Made by a program: the position numbers and the translations under genes. A stretch of 55,216 nt of DNA from a virus, in IMG/VR virus record IMGVR_UViG_3300047274_000273, positions 1 to 55,216 of that record. One strand, 5' to 3'. The notes below the pieces were generated by a model. That model saw nothing but the letters and a program-made list of their open reading frames with translations, was not told the origin of the DNA and searched no databases. Of this stretch, positions 17,610-25,423 are shown piece after piece. Position 1 is the first letter of the stretch; each line of letters starts with the position of its first letter.

Positions 17610-18323
17610 ATGCGTTTAAGAGAATTAAAAGAACGATCAGAGGTCGTGACCGTAAATCGTCGTCTAAATCCCAAGATTTGGAACGATGCTGCCCTCAAGC
17701 CAGAAGTTAAATCTAAACTCATAGAAATCGCCCGTGCATTCGAAGAATTTGTGGGCATAGAGCTGGAAGTTGAAGATTATACTATCACTGGTTCTAATGC
17801 CAATTATACCTGGACTGAGTACAGCGATCTAGATCTGCATTTGATCATTCCCGGCACCCCCAGCGACGAGCAGCGAGAACTATTCAATGCTAAAAAAGCT
17901 CTATGGAGCGAACAGCATGATATCTCTATCAAGGGTCTACCTGTAGAATGCTATGTACAGGGCCAAGACGAACCGCATCATTCAACTGGTGTATATTCTC
18001 TTACCAAGAACGATTGGTTAGTCAAACCCAAGAAAGTTAAACCTAAGATTGACGATGCAGCCATCGAAGCTAAAAAAGATGCTATTCTAGCACAGATAGA
18101 ACATGCTCTACTCAGCAAAGATCTAGATCGCCTTAGAGCAGTTAAAGATAAAATCACACAGATGCGCAAAGCAGGTCTAGAACGTGCCGGTGAATGGTCA
18201 GTGGAAAACCTAGTGTTTAAGATTCTGCGCAATCTAGGTCTTATTGATCAAATCACAGAAAAAATAAGAGAGCTGGAAGATTCCGAGCTCTCTTTAGAAC
18301 AACAAGATAATCTTTTAGATTAA
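17610..18323 (+). CDS. nucleotidyltransferase-fold protein (Pol-beta superfamily)
   Basis: A 237-residue protein with ITGSNANYTWTEYSDLDLHLI around residues 57-77. The GS followed by the DxD of SDLDLH is the catalytic signature of Pol-beta-type nucleotidyltransferases (MNT, CCA-adding, OAS-like enzymes). The C-terminal half is helical and charged. It is last in the primase-helicase block, so it may modify a nucleotide or tRNA, or be part of a defence/counter-defence function; the target is unknown. Confidence 0.7.
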   Translation: MRLRELKERSEVVTVNRRLNPKIWNDAALKPEVKSKLIEIARAFEEFVGIELEVEDYTITGSNANYTWTEYSDLDLHLIIPGTPSDEQRELFNAKKALWSEQHDISIKGLPVECYVQGQDEPHHSTGVYSLTKNDWLVKPKKVKPKIDDAAIEAKKDAILAQIEHALLSKDLDRLRAVKDKITQMRKAGLERAGEWSVENLVFKILRNLGLIDQITEKIRELEDSELSLEQQDNLLD

Positions 18324-18454
18324 TCCATTCGATAACACTCGTACACATCCCAGCTAGAAATTTTATATACCATAAAATCTGTGGCCTGGGCAAGAGTTTC
18401 AAAAATTCTTGAGGACAATGTGCCTCCAGTCATGTAATAAGATACCTTATACAT
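18320..18454 (-). CDS. 44-residue hypothetical protein
   Basis: Starts MYKVSYYMTGGTLSSRIFETL and ends in a basic/aromatic stretch. The ATG shares one base with the BI-1 stop codon (TGATG) and the gene ends 4 bases into the end of the convergent plus gene, filling the gap exactly. No known function; the tight junctions argue it is real and translated with BI-1. Confidence 0.6.
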   Translation of the reverse strand: MYKVSYYMTGGTLSSRIFETLAQATDFMVYKISSWDVYECYRMD

Positions 18455-19140
18455 CAGTCTTTGCGTTCACCGAACAGTTGTAGTAGGCTTAAGAACAGAT
18501 TGATGAAATCTAGATACAGAGTCAATGCACCCCAGATCTCAAATTTACCATCACTTTCATAACTGACTATTTCACGGATCTTTTGTGTGTCGTAGGCAGT
18601 AAGACCTGTAAAGATCAATACAGCGATCGCTGAAATAACCATCTGCATCACAGAACTACCAATAAAGATATTAACGATGCTGGCGATGATGATAGCGATA
18701 AGACCAATGAATAAAAACTGTCCTAGACTGGTTAGATCTCGTTTAGTAAAGTATCCGTAGAAGCTCATAACACCAAACAAGATAGCACCACTCATAAATG
18801 CACTCACGATCGAGCCTAGATTATAGACCACAAAGATAGTGGCAAAACTCAGTCCCATCAGTGCGGCAAACCCGTGTAGGAAAAACTGTAGCGTGGTCTT
18901 GCTCATCTTTTCAAAGGCAAAGCCTGCTACCAAGATAGCTACCAAGGGTGCGAAGATCACTATCCATTTCATAGCGCCTGTGAAGAAAAACGCCATAGCC
19001 GCTGGCGAACCTGCTACCAGCATAGAAACGATCATACTGGTCAACACAGCCAATCCCATGTGACCATATACTCTACCCATGGCAGAGTTGATATCGCTGG
19101 CCGAACGAGAAATGCCCTGTGTCATAGTTGTGTCAAACAT
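18454..19140 (-). CDS. Bax inhibitor-1 / YccA family membrane protein
   Basis: A 228-residue integral membrane protein with about seven hydrophobic helices. The C terminus has the family signature TGLTAYDTQKIRE and LYLDFINLFLSLLQLFG. Bacterial homologues (YccA, YbhL) sit in the inner membrane; YccA restrains FtsH, and others conduct calcium in a pH-dependent way. A phage copy may protect the membrane or modulate FtsH, which is inference. It has a perfect-consensus promoter and a GGAG Shine-Dalgarno 6 bases before ATG. Confidence 0.9.
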   Translation of the reverse strand: MFDTTMTQGISRSASDINSAMGRVYGHMGLAVLTSMIVSMLVAGSPAAMAFFFTGAMKWIVIFAPLVAILVAGFAFEKMSKTTLQFFLHGFAALMGLSFATIFVVYNLGSIVSAFMSGAILFGVMSFYGYFTKRDLTSLGQFLFIGLIAIIIASIVNIFIGSSVMQMVISAIAVLIFTGLTAYDTQKIREIVSYESDGKFEIWGALTLYLDFINLFLSLLQLFGERKD

Positions 19141-19170
19141 ATTGGACTCCTTTAAGTTGTTTATATGTTT

Positions 19171-19199
19171 ATTATAGTGTAAAATATTTAATATGTCAA
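19171..19199 (-). promoter_or_regulatory. perfect-consensus sigma70 promoter for BI-1
   Basis: TTGACA, 17 bp, TATAAT on the minus strand with an AT-rich spacer, about 30 bases upstream of the ATG at 19140. It should be strong and early. Confidence 0.9.
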
Positions 19200-19238
19200 G
19201 CCTAAAATGTCTGTAAAATCAGGTTTTTTAGTGAAGAT

Positions 19239-19246
19239 AATAAATA
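19239..19246 (+). promoter_or_regulatory. candidate late promoter (AATAAATA)
   Basis: One or two mismatches to TATAAATA, 22 bases upstream of ATG 19269, followed by an AAGG ribosome-binding site. Confidence 0.4.
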
Positions 19247-19268
19247 CGCATATAATAAGGTTGAAAAA

Positions 19269-19703
19269 ATGTTGCACATCATCGATAATCTACAAGATAC
19301 CCTACTTTCATTGATCAAAGACGATCCAGTACGTCCCGAAATTCCTGCAGACTTTCGGGTAGATCAACATGGGAAAATCTTCGTGCTCAAAGATGAAGAA
19401 GGCCATCCGTTGGCCGTGACCTGTGTGAAATTTTTAGCCGACATTCCACAAAATGTCGAAGACCTTACCACCCTAGCAGTGAACTCAAACACTGCTGTAT
19501 TCTATACTATTTGGTCGTATGCTTCGGGCGCAGGCCGTGAATTGATCGGTGAAGCCCAGTCTTGGATACGCAGCAATCGCCCTGAGGTGAACACCTATGT
19601 TACTCTAAGTCCAAAAACAGAAATGGCTAGGAAGTTTCATCACAAGAACGGTGCTACTACCTATAGAGAAAATCCAGATACTGTAAATTATCTGTATCAA
19701 TAA
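19269..19703 (+). CDS. GNAT-like acyltransferase fold protein
   Basis: A 144-residue protein with the topology of GCN5-type N-acetyltransferases: VTCVKFLADIP strand, then VFYTIWSYASGAGRELIGEAQSWI where a Gly-containing turn precedes a long helix, and ARKFHHKNGA near the C terminus, matching the usual xxFYxKxGF element. It is isolated on the plus strand after a late-type motif. Substrate unknown; fold assignment moderately sure. Confidence 0.6.
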   Translation: MLHIIDNLQDTLLSLIKDDPVRPEIPADFRVDQHGKIFVLKDEEGHPLAVTCVKFLADIPQNVEDLTTLAVNSNTAVFYTIWSYASGAGRELIGEAQSWIRSNRPEVNTYVTLSPKTEMARKFHHKNGATTYRENPDTVNYLYQ

Positions 19704-19709
19704 CGTATA

Positions 19710-20597
19710 TCATCCGAGTATTCGGTCTATGCCTGTTTTGATTTTCCAGACTGTATTTTTATAATCGCGCTTACTTACATCTTTGAGGAATATCTCTATA
19801 CTCTTAGGGTTTAGCTCATTAGAGCATAATTCTGGATTTTCGTACCAATGTTCCCCGATGAGATCGGTTTTGAAATCTTGTTCTAGATCAAGCTTCTGAT
19901 CATTGACCAGTGCTGATAATAATTTATCTACTAGGATATCGTGATTGGTCAAGCATAGATGATTGTACCTACAGTCAAAGCCGTTGAACCAATTAGTTAA
20001 ACCTTTGTTATAGCGATCGCTTAGGAGATCTCGATGACTGTATTCTTCACCTTGTACTTTAGTTAAAAAACCTCGAGCTATATTCAGATCAGGGTAGTGC
20101 TCAGCAGATCCTAGATTCTGTGCGAATCCTTTGATTATCAGCGGTCTACGAAGACCACGTGCTGCACATTCATAGGCAATGTTAGCCAATCGATTTACGG
20201 TATGCAGATGATCTATTTCATCTCGCTGGATATGTTTGATATAATATTCTACAGCTTTAGCTTGATCAACAGTTATCCACTGATCGAAATCGATAATATT
20301 CCAATTAGTAAGATCTGGTTTATCTTTGAAAAACCAGTACCTTTGAGGACTAGTGAGGATCACTATCACATAATCGTTTTCTTTCATTAGGTGTGCGTTT
20401 TCAAGAAACTGTAGAGTTATCCAATCTTGAGAGCAGCCTATAAGACTATGATTTCTTAGCTGTACTGGATGGTTAATGCTGTTGCTTAACCGGTGACTCA
20501 GTTGACGAGTCCATACACGTTCGGGATCTGTCTGAGGGCTTAATGCACTCCAACTATCACCGAAAATCCACAAGCGAGTAAAATTATCCTGATCCAT
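19710..20597 (-). CDS. SGNH/GDSL-like hydrolase
   Basis: A 295-residue protein with WIFGDSWSAL at residues 9-18, matching block I (GDS) of SGNH hydrolases, and a NHLCLTNHD segment near 217 that could supply the C-terminal His/Asp. These enzymes remove acyl groups from glycans, lipids or peptides. A second protein of this type is at 54118. The glycan genes at the window's left end make carbohydrate deacylation plausible, but it could be structural. Confidence 0.6.
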   Translation of the reverse strand: MDQDNFTRLWIFGDSWSALSPQTDPERVWTRQLSHRLSNSINHPVQLRNHSLIGCSQDWITLQFLENAHLMKENDYVIVILTSPQRYWFFKDKPDLTNWNIIDFDQWITVDQAKAVEYYIKHIQRDEIDHLHTVNRLANIAYECAARGLRRPLIIKGFAQNLGSAEHYPDLNIARGFLTKVQGEEYSHRDLLSDRYNKGLTNWFNGFDCRYNHLCLTNHDILVDKLLSALVNDQKLDLEQDFKTDLIGEHWYENPELCSNELNPKSIEIFLKDVSKRDYKNTVWKIKTGIDRILG

Positions 20598-20601
20598 GAT
20601 C

Positions 20602-20609
20602 AGTATATA
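20602..20609 (-). promoter_or_regulatory. candidate late, near-leaderless promoter (TATATACT)
   Basis: The motif ends 4 bases before ATG 20597 with no ribosome-binding site between. Same layout as at 25329, 43818 and 44362. Confidence 0.4.
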
Positions 20610-20631
20610 TCTCGTGTCATTGAGCTAGAAC

Positions 20632-20823
20632 TTAACTACGAGTTTCGTAGATGTCTACTTCCGCTGCCCACTGTTCTCCAGTGACTTTTTCTTGTTGTTC
20701 AGCCAGAGCATGTGCCAATCTCCAGGCTTCGCTTTCATCTGTGACAGGCAGTCCTGATAATGTATTTCGCTCGATTCGTTGGCGTGTTTTAAGATTTCTA
20801 GCTAATATTCTATATGCTTGCAT
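20632..20823 (-). CDS. small hypothetical protein
   Basis: A 63-residue charged, helical protein (MQAYRILARNLKTRQRIER...). It has an excellent AGGAGG Shine-Dalgarno 7 bases before ATG. A TAAATATA late-type motif lies 15 bases upstream. No motif recognised. Confidence 0.65.
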   Translation of the reverse strand: MQAYRILARNLKTRQRIERNTLSGLPVTDESEAWRLAHALAEQQEKVTGEQWAAEVDIYETRS

Positions 20824-20837
20824 TTCCGGCCTCCTAG

Positions 20838-20845
20838 TATATTTA
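20838..20845 (-). promoter_or_regulatory. candidate late promoter (TAAATATA)
   Basis: Minus-strand late-type motif just upstream of the AGGAGG of the gene starting at 20823, overlapping the end of the upstream oxygenase gene. Confidence 0.35.
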
Positions 20846-21418
20846 CCGAGGATCAGCTACAAAATTCCATACTAAACACGGACGATGTGCTGTGGTTTCT
20901 GGACGCCCGTCTGTGCGCCAATGAGTACCGTCAAATTCGTAGTAGGTATTGGCCACAGGCTCTATCTGCTGAGGCTCACCAAATTCTTCCGGCATATCCC
21001 AATTCTGCATCCAACTGCGCTCAGGATATACTAGTGTAGAACCATGACTAGTGACTGGAAACCACAGCGCAGTCTGATGAGGTCCGGTTATGTCTATATG
21101 AGGTCTAGTATCTGCCAACGATCCTGGAAAACTATTGATCAATCTGACCTTGAATAGATTAGTCAATTTACGATTGCTCTGTTCTAATGCCTGTGCTAGT
21201 ATCATAAGGCTGAGATCCATTAGGTGACTGTTTTCGTTGTCGGAATCATAGATTATGTGCTGCATTTGATACCAATTATATCGTCTAAGATCCATGGCCA
21301 CGCCAGGTGGAAACCATCCGTAATTGAGCAGTGGATCTAGTAATCTCTCACGGGCTAGGTCTAGTTGATTAGCTCCCAGCAGATTTTCGATGGTAATAAT
21401 TTTCGCTGACTCTTGCAT
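20843..21418 (-). CDS. 2OG-Fe(II) oxygenase-like protein
   Basis: A 191-residue protein with HIDITGPHQTALWFPV near residue 106, giving the HxD iron ligands, and a C-terminal AHRPCLVWNF where a His and Arg would bind iron and 2-oxoglutarate. This is the double-stranded beta-helix dioxygenase pattern. Marine T4-like phages often carry several such enzymes of unknown substrate. GGAG lies 6 bases before ATG. A second member is encoded divergently at 21476. Confidence 0.7.
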   Translation of the reverse strand: MQESAKIITIENLLGANQLDLARERLLDPLLNYGWFPPGVAMDLRRYNWYQMQHIIYDSDNENSHLMDLSLMILAQALEQSNRKLTNLFKVRLINSFPGSLADTRPHIDITGPHQTALWFPVTSHGSTLVYPERSWMQNWDMPEEFGEPQQIEPVANTYYEFDGTHWRTDGRPETTAHRPCLVWNFVADPR

Positions 21419-21436
21419 ATATTCTCCTTGTGCCAG

Positions 21437-21444
21437 TATTTATG
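21437..21444 (-). promoter_or_regulatory. candidate late promoter (CATAAATA)
   Basis: One mismatch to TATAAATA on the minus strand, 18 bases before ATG 21418, followed by AAGGAG. Confidence 0.45.
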
Positions 21445-21462
21445 ATGATAAAAGTATCAGTT

Positions 21463-21470
21463 TATAAGTA
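21463..21470 (+). promoter_or_regulatory. candidate late, near-leaderless promoter (TATAAGTA)
   Basis: One mismatch to TATAAATA on the plus strand; ATG 21476 follows after 5 bases. Together with 21437 it makes a divergent late control region between two oxygenase genes. Confidence 0.4.
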
Positions 21471-21475
21471 CTGAC

Positions 21476-22069
21476 ATGCAATCAAGTCAAGTAATGGGAA
21501 TATTTCCCGAACCAATAGCTAGATACAGTGTTTGGCCAGGCACATGGCCAGATCAGTTAGACCAAGTGGGCATGGAGTTTCGAGACAGCCACAGCTACAG
21601 TCAAGATCACCATGTATTGGATCAATGGCCTAGTCTAAAAAACACTATTGAATTATGTGTCCAGGCCTTTGCCCGAGAAATCATGGCTTTTCGTGATGTT
21701 CCCCGTATCACGCAGAGTTGGATCAATAGATACCAATCCGACCAATACATACATCAACACAATCACCCCAATAGCATGATCTCAGCTACATGGTATTGGC
21801 GTCTAGACAGCGAAGCTGAAATACTTTTCCATAAGCACGGATTAAACACTGGAACTACCTGGGTTCAAAAATTTGATAGAGATACCAACAAGGCCACAGG
21901 ATTTTCTGTAGAAACTACCAGCATCCGAGTCAGCGAAGGAGATCTGTTGATATGGCCCAGCTATCTCATACACTCTGTGCCTGCTTGGCAGGGCGTCGGG
22001 GAACGCTGTTCTCTGAGTCTAAATGCTCAGCCTGAAACTTGGGGTTCGGATCTATATCGAAGCCGTTGA
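21476..22069 (+). CDS. 2OG-Fe(II) oxygenase
   Basis: A 197-residue protein of the 2OG-FeII_Oxy_5 type: HQHNHPNSMISATWYW near residue 97 supplies the N-terminal His ligand region, EGDLLIWPSYLIHSVPAW near 160 the distal His, and GERCSLSLNA the Arg that binds 2-oxoglutarate. It hydroxylates an unknown substrate; protein prolyl or sugar hydroxylation are options. No ribosome-binding site, in keeping with a leaderless late transcript. Confidence 0.82.
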   Translation: MQSSQVMGIFPEPIARYSVWPGTWPDQLDQVGMEFRDSHSYSQDHHVLDQWPSLKNTIELCVQAFAREIMAFRDVPRITQSWINRYQSDQYIHQHNHPNSMISATWYWRLDSEAEILFHKHGLNTGTTWVQKFDRDTNKATGFSVETTSIRVSEGDLLIWPSYLIHSVPAWQGVGERCSLSLNAQPETWGSDLYRSR

Positions 22070-22071
22070 AT

Positions 22072-22302
22072 TTATCTAAAGCCAAACCAATAAATCAAGG
22101 CAGGAATTATGATAAAGAACTGCGGTAGAAAATTCATGATCAAAGCACGTTCTTGCCAACGCCAGCCCACATAGGTCCACCCCGCAGCACCCACTAACTG
22201 TAGAAGACTATTCCAGGGCGTCCAGCCCATGACATGGAATACCATGGCCACTAGGATCGTGGCCGCACTCAGCCATTTGATCCACCAGACATGATCTCTC
22301 AC
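22072..22302 (-). CDS. small three-helix membrane protein
   Basis: A 76-residue protein with hydrophobic segments at about 10-26, 33-48 and 56-74 and a PWN motif between the first two. It shares that layout and motif with the 76-residue protein at 27413-27643, so the two look like paralogues. Overlaps the upstream gene by ATGA. Function unknown; likely inner membrane. Confidence 0.7.
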   Translation of the reverse strand: MRDHVWWIKWLSAATILVAMVFHVMGWTPWNSLLQLVGAAGWTYVGWRWQERALIMNFLPQFFIIIPALIYWFGFR

Positions 22303-22976
22303 TGAGCTATCCGTTGCTGTCTAGTGGGCTGGCAGCCTGCTAGTGTGATGTCATCTAGCCAATGATGCTCTATGCCCTGTACATATTTGTGATTGGCATC
22401 CGCTTCTATGAATCTCATGATATTAGGATCATCCCAGGCTATGGGGAAGTCTAGGATCCTGCTGACCCAACGTAGATAATGCTGTTGATGTAGGAAGAAT
22501 GCTTCGTGGTCTAGGAAGTGATAGTCGATGCCCGAAGGTATCAAGTGGTTGTAGTAGTAGTCCTGTGCTATGGGTGTGGTGTGCTGACCTCTGACACGTT
22601 CCTGCTGTACCCTGTTGATATTTTGATCACGTACTATGATGGCCACGCTGACCCGGATGCCCAGGCTCTGGGCTTGTTTGGCCACTTCGACGATCTTGGG
22701 CACATGCCTGACTCCGTCAAAGAAAAAAGGACAGCTGACATTGGCCAGATGATACTGCTTATGGGCGAAATGTTCAGCTGTGAGTAATTCGGGCCTTAGC
22801 CAATATTCCGCAAAGGGTTCTTGGTCGCTGGGCACCCAATATTCTTCTAAGAGCTTTTCCCAACCCTGTACTTCAGGGTGTAGGCTTAACAGCCTAGAAA
22901 AAATATGGTTACCCGAGCCCTGAGGCCCGGTGACGATCAATAGTCGTTTATCTTGCGTATCTCTGTTGTCCAACAT
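22299..22976 (-). CDS. sulfotransferase-like P-loop protein
   Basis: A 225-residue protein with LLIVTGPQGSGNHIFSRLL at residues 12-30. The GPxGSGNxxxSRLL loop resembles the PAPS-binding 5'-phosphosulfate loop of sulfotransferases, which move sulfate from PAPS to sugars or lipids, more than an ATP Walker A. AIIVRDQN near 113 could be the 3'-phosphate motif. Starts 29 bases inside the cupin gene. Sulfation of a surface glycan is a reasonable guess. Confidence 0.65.
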   Translation of the reverse strand: MLDNRDTQDKRLLIVTGPQGSGNHIFSRLLSLHPEVQGWEKLLEEYWVPSDQEPFAEYWLRPELLTAEHFAHKQYHLANVSCPFFFDGVRHVPKIVEVAKQAQSLGIRVSVAIIVRDQNINRVQQERVRGQHTTPIAQDYYYNHLIPSGIDYHFLDHEAFFLHQQHYLRWVSRILDFPIAWDDPNIMRFIEADANHKYVQGIEHHWLDDITLAGCQPTRQQRIAQ

Positions 22977-23607
22977 AGGTTCTTACTTTCAATGGATTGA
23001 TTTCGTCTGTGGGGCCCGTACCAGAATCCGGAGCGAACACAAACAGGACCACTGGTTCCTCTTCAGTGATAAAGTTATGTAGCTCATTTCTACGCATGTA
23101 GAAAATTTCTCCCTGATTGATGTGGAAGTACTCATTGTTGTCCAATTCGATCTTGCCTCGACCCTGTAGCACTAGGCCAATCCTATGGCTGGGATGTGTG
23201 TGCAGAGTCTGATACATGTGTGCGGGGAAATGCACGTAGTTCACCACAGGATCACCCAACCTTCCAGGATTTACCGCTGTGGTATTGGTGCCTCCGTCCA
23301 TGTAGCTGAGATTGCCCATGTCTAGGTCATTCTGTACATAGTATCTGTTTTCAAGGCAGTGTAGACCGGGATAGTCTATGACGCAGGCCGTGCCTGAGCC
23401 CGTGTCAATGGTAAACTCGTCTGTGACCGCGAAGGCTGCTGTGACCTCAGTGAATCCTGCTTGGCTGCTGCGATAGCTGGCCTGGTTGAGCAGAACATAG
23501 CGTGTGCCCTGGGCGGCTGCAAATGTCTGTGTGTGATTGGCATTAACTTTGTGTATGGTCAGGGGCCAACGATCCCGGACCTCAAGTGTTGCTGTGACGT
23601 TAATCAT
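22948..23607 (-). CDS. cupin-domain protein
   Basis: A protein of about 219 residues with a C-terminal cupin: TLHTHPSHRIGLVLQGRGKIEL (motif 1) and GEIFYMRRNELHNF (motif 2). I start it at ATG 23607, which has GAGG a few bases upstream; the longer frame from a GTG runs into the terminator of the previous gene. The N-terminal half may be a second, degenerate cupin. Lies with a sulfotransferase-like gene, suggesting small-molecule or sugar chemistry. Confidence 0.72.
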   Translation of the reverse strand: MINVTATLEVRDRWPLTIHKVNANHTQTFAAAQGTRYVLLNQASYRSSQAGFTEVTAAFAVTDEFTIDTGSGTACVIDYPGLHCLENRYYVQNDLDMGNLSYMDGGTNTTAVNPGRLGDPVVNYVHFPAHMYQTLHTHPSHRIGLVLQGRGKIELDNNEYFHINQGEIFYMRRNELHNFITEEEPVVLFVFAPDSGTGPTDEINPLKVRTYVGQQRYAR

Positions 23608-23624
23608 ATGTCCTCGTTGATCAG

Positions 23625-23654
23625 AAAAAAAAGCGAGTGGGGGTACCACTCGCT
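23625..23654 (-). terminator. Rho-independent terminator
   Basis: On the minus strand a 9-bp stem (AGCGAGTGG / CCACTCGCT, arms 23646-23654 and 23632-23640) with a 5-base loop is followed by eight T. It lies 17 bases after the ferritin-like gene's stop. Confidence 0.9.
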
Positions 23655-23670
23655 CCTTGGGGTCAGTGGA

Positions 23671-24369
23671 TTACCAACCGTAGGCGTCTGCTACCAATGC
23701 GCGACCGCTTTCGCTGGCCACGGTGTTACGGCAGCTGATGTCGTAGAGATCACGACGCATACGAGCGGCTAGCTCTAGTGCGCGATCAGCATCTGCATCA
23801 GTCTTGATCAATTGCTCTAGCTTTAGAGCACCGATGTTAGCGTGGAAGCCTTCATCGCGAGCGATCTTAGCATAGGTTGAGCTGATGAACTCGTCGCTGA
23901 CGCAGCGAGCCATTTCATCCCACACAGCTTCTGCACGACCTTCAGCTACTAGTTGATAAGCAGCTAGGGCGATAGCATCGTCAGCAGCACCGTACTGCTC
24001 TAGAAGACCTGCACCTTTGGCAGTTGGCTTGGCTGTTTCAGCAGCGATAGCAGCTTCAACATCTAGCTCTTGACCAGTGATGTGCTCAATGACTTCCTTG
24101 ACCATACGGAAGTGATTAGCTTCGTCGTGGGCCTGTTTGGTCAATAGTTGTAGTTCTTCTACAGAAGTGTCTGCAGGCATCTGGGCGATGGCTTGGCTGA
24201 TTTCAACCATGTTCATGCGCTCGTTGACCATACGACCGATAAAGTGTGTGACTAGTTCTTCTTGAGCTGGCTTAGAATCAAAGTAAGCTCTGACGTTGTG
24301 TTGGCTGGCAGCGAAAAGAGCTTGGTTTTCTTCGCGGATCTGCGCAACCACTTGACGTGCTTGTGACAT
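23671..24369 (-). CDS. ferritin-like di-iron protein
   Basis: A 232-residue all-helical protein with the two-repeat ligand pattern of di-iron carboxylate proteins: Glu50, then Glu83-x-x-His86, a Glu near 147-152, and Glu173-x-x-His176. Members include ferritin-like oxidases and oxygenases; the exact subfamily is not clear. Codons look strongly selected (mostly GCT/GCA, CGT, CTT), hinting at high expression. It has AAGGAG before ATG, an 80-base leader with a late-type motif and a palindrome, and its own terminator, so it behaves as an independent unit. Confidence 0.72.
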   Translation of the reverse strand: MSQARQVVAQIREENQALFAASQHNVRAYFDSKPAQEELVTHFIGRMVNERMNMVEISQAIAQMPADTSVEELQLLTKQAHDEANHFRMVKEVIEHITGQELDVEAAIAAETAKPTAKGAGLLEQYGAADDAIALAAYQLVAEGRAEAVWDEMARCVSDEFISSTYAKIARDEGFHANIGALKLEQLIKTDADADRALELAARMRRDLYDISCRNTVASESGRALVADAYGW

Positions 24370-24406
24370 ATAGATTTCTCCTTAAAAATATGCTTGGGTG
24401 ATCGAA

Positions 24407-24424
24407 ATTTTTAGATATCTAAAA
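24407..24424. repeat. 18-bp perfect palindrome in a leader
   Basis: TTTTTAGATATCTAAAAA lies between the late-type motif at 24448 and the ATG at 24369. It could be an operator or an RNA hairpin in the 5' leader; its AT-rich stem would be weak. Confidence 0.5.
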
Positions 24425-24447
24425 AAATTTTGTTCCTATCACGAAAT

Positions 24448-24455
24448 TATTTATC
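24448..24455 (-). promoter_or_regulatory. candidate late promoter (GATAAATA)
   Basis: One mismatch to TATAAATA on the minus strand, 78 bases upstream of the ferritin-like gene. Confidence 0.4.
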
Positions 24456-24488
24456 TTTTAGAAAAAATTTCAGGGAGAAATGGATTTT

Positions 24489-25097
24489 TTATCCTCGTTC
24501 CCATACAGAAAACAGTCGATATCGATCTGCTCGACGGTGGTAGTCCCAGCAGAGTTCTGTGACGCGAAATGCAAAATGATCAGCCCACCAACGCACACGA
24601 TGTTCAGTCCAACAATAGGGCACACATTGATCCGGATCCATGAACAGTCCGCTCTGCTGCCGTTGTTTTAGAGTCACTAATCCCTGACGACTGCCCGCGC
24701 CCTGTGCGTTCTGTGCCAAGCGTAGATAGATCCTAGATCTGGGCTTGAGGCAACGTACTGTGGCAGCGATCTGGCGCTGTATGTCGTTGTGTGTGCCCCA
24801 ATTAAACACACTGAGGCAGAAAGCCACATCAAACAGGTCTTCCGGCGCATAGTCCTCGATCCTAGACTGATGATCCGCGGCCGCGAATGCGGGATCTATG
24901 CCCACTACGTTGGGCAAGAGTTGTTTGAACACATTGTTGGCACAGCCCACGTCCAGCACACGTTCCCCGGGCTGTATGCGATCAGCTAGACTAAGTCCGC
25001 TGAGAGGCCAGACCGAGGGATCTTCTCGCCATCCTCGGGAAGTGTTCTGTCTCCGGGTCTTGTAGTGTTCAAATATGACGTTTTGTTCAAAGCTCAT
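24489..25097 (-). CDS. class I SAM-dependent methyltransferase
   Basis: A 202-residue protein: VLDVGCANNVFKQLLPNVVGIDP around 47-69 holds the SAM loop and acidic motif, and FDVAFCLSVFNW near 89 is motif IV. Many rare, GC-rich codons compared with left-hand genes. It follows the gene at 25100 by two bases. Substrate unknown. Confidence 0.8.
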   Translation of the reverse strand: MSFEQNVIFEHYKTRRQNTSRGWREDPSVWPLSGLSLADRIQPGERVLDVGCANNVFKQLLPNVVGIDPAFAAADHQSRIEDYAPEDLFDVAFCLSVFNWGTHNDIQRQIAATVRCLKPRSRIYLRLAQNAQGAGSRQGLVTLKQRQQSGLFMDPDQCVPYCWTEHRVRWWADHFAFRVTELCWDYHRRADRYRLFSVWERG

Positions 25098-25099
25098 GT

Positions 25100-25324
25100 C
25101 TAGTCCAATAGTGTGCGTATGATCCTAGACTCTTCGGGATACTTCATGAGCCAGATATCCGCATAGAGAGGATTTGAAAACAACAGCCACCAATCCACGG
25201 GTATGGCCATGTTGTAGATGTCAGTGTGTGCGTAGCTTCTTGGCCAATAGTGAACCCAAGATTGCCAACTGGTCAATAGATCCAGCTGAGTCTTTTGGAA
25301 CTGTGTAAGGTACACGATCAGCAT
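25100..25324 (-). CDS. small Trp-rich hypothetical protein
   Basis: A 74-residue protein rich in Trp, Tyr and Leu. No domain recognised. The ATG follows the late-type motif GATAAATA after 4 bases and has no ribosome-binding site, which suggests leaderless late expression together with the methyltransferase just downstream. Confidence 0.6.
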   Translation of the reverse strand: MLIVYLTQFQKTQLDLLTSWQSWVHYWPRSYAHTDIYNMAIPVDWWLLFSNPLYADIWLMKYPEESRIIRTLLD

Positions 25325-25328
25325 CCAG

Positions 25329-25336
25329 TATTTATC
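25329..25336 (-). promoter_or_regulatory. candidate late, near-leaderless promoter (GATAAATA)
   Basis: One mismatch to TATAAATA, 4 bases upstream of ATG 25324. Confidence 0.45.
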
Positions 25337-25361
25337 GGCGGAGCCGCGCGAGATTCTAGCA

Positions 25362-25381
25362 AGCGCGAAGCGCAGCGCAGC
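25362..25381 (-). repeat. GC-rich 20-mer, copy A
   Basis: Reads GCTGCGCTGCGCTTCGCGCT on the minus strand. A copy with one mismatch is on the plus strand at 44292. Both lie after a stop codon and before a late-type promoter. It contains the small hairpin GCGCTTCGCGC. Confidence 0.75.
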
Positions 25382-25423
25382 AAAAAGGGGTAAGCGGTTT
25401 TCTAGTGGAGTTATCAGCGTAGT

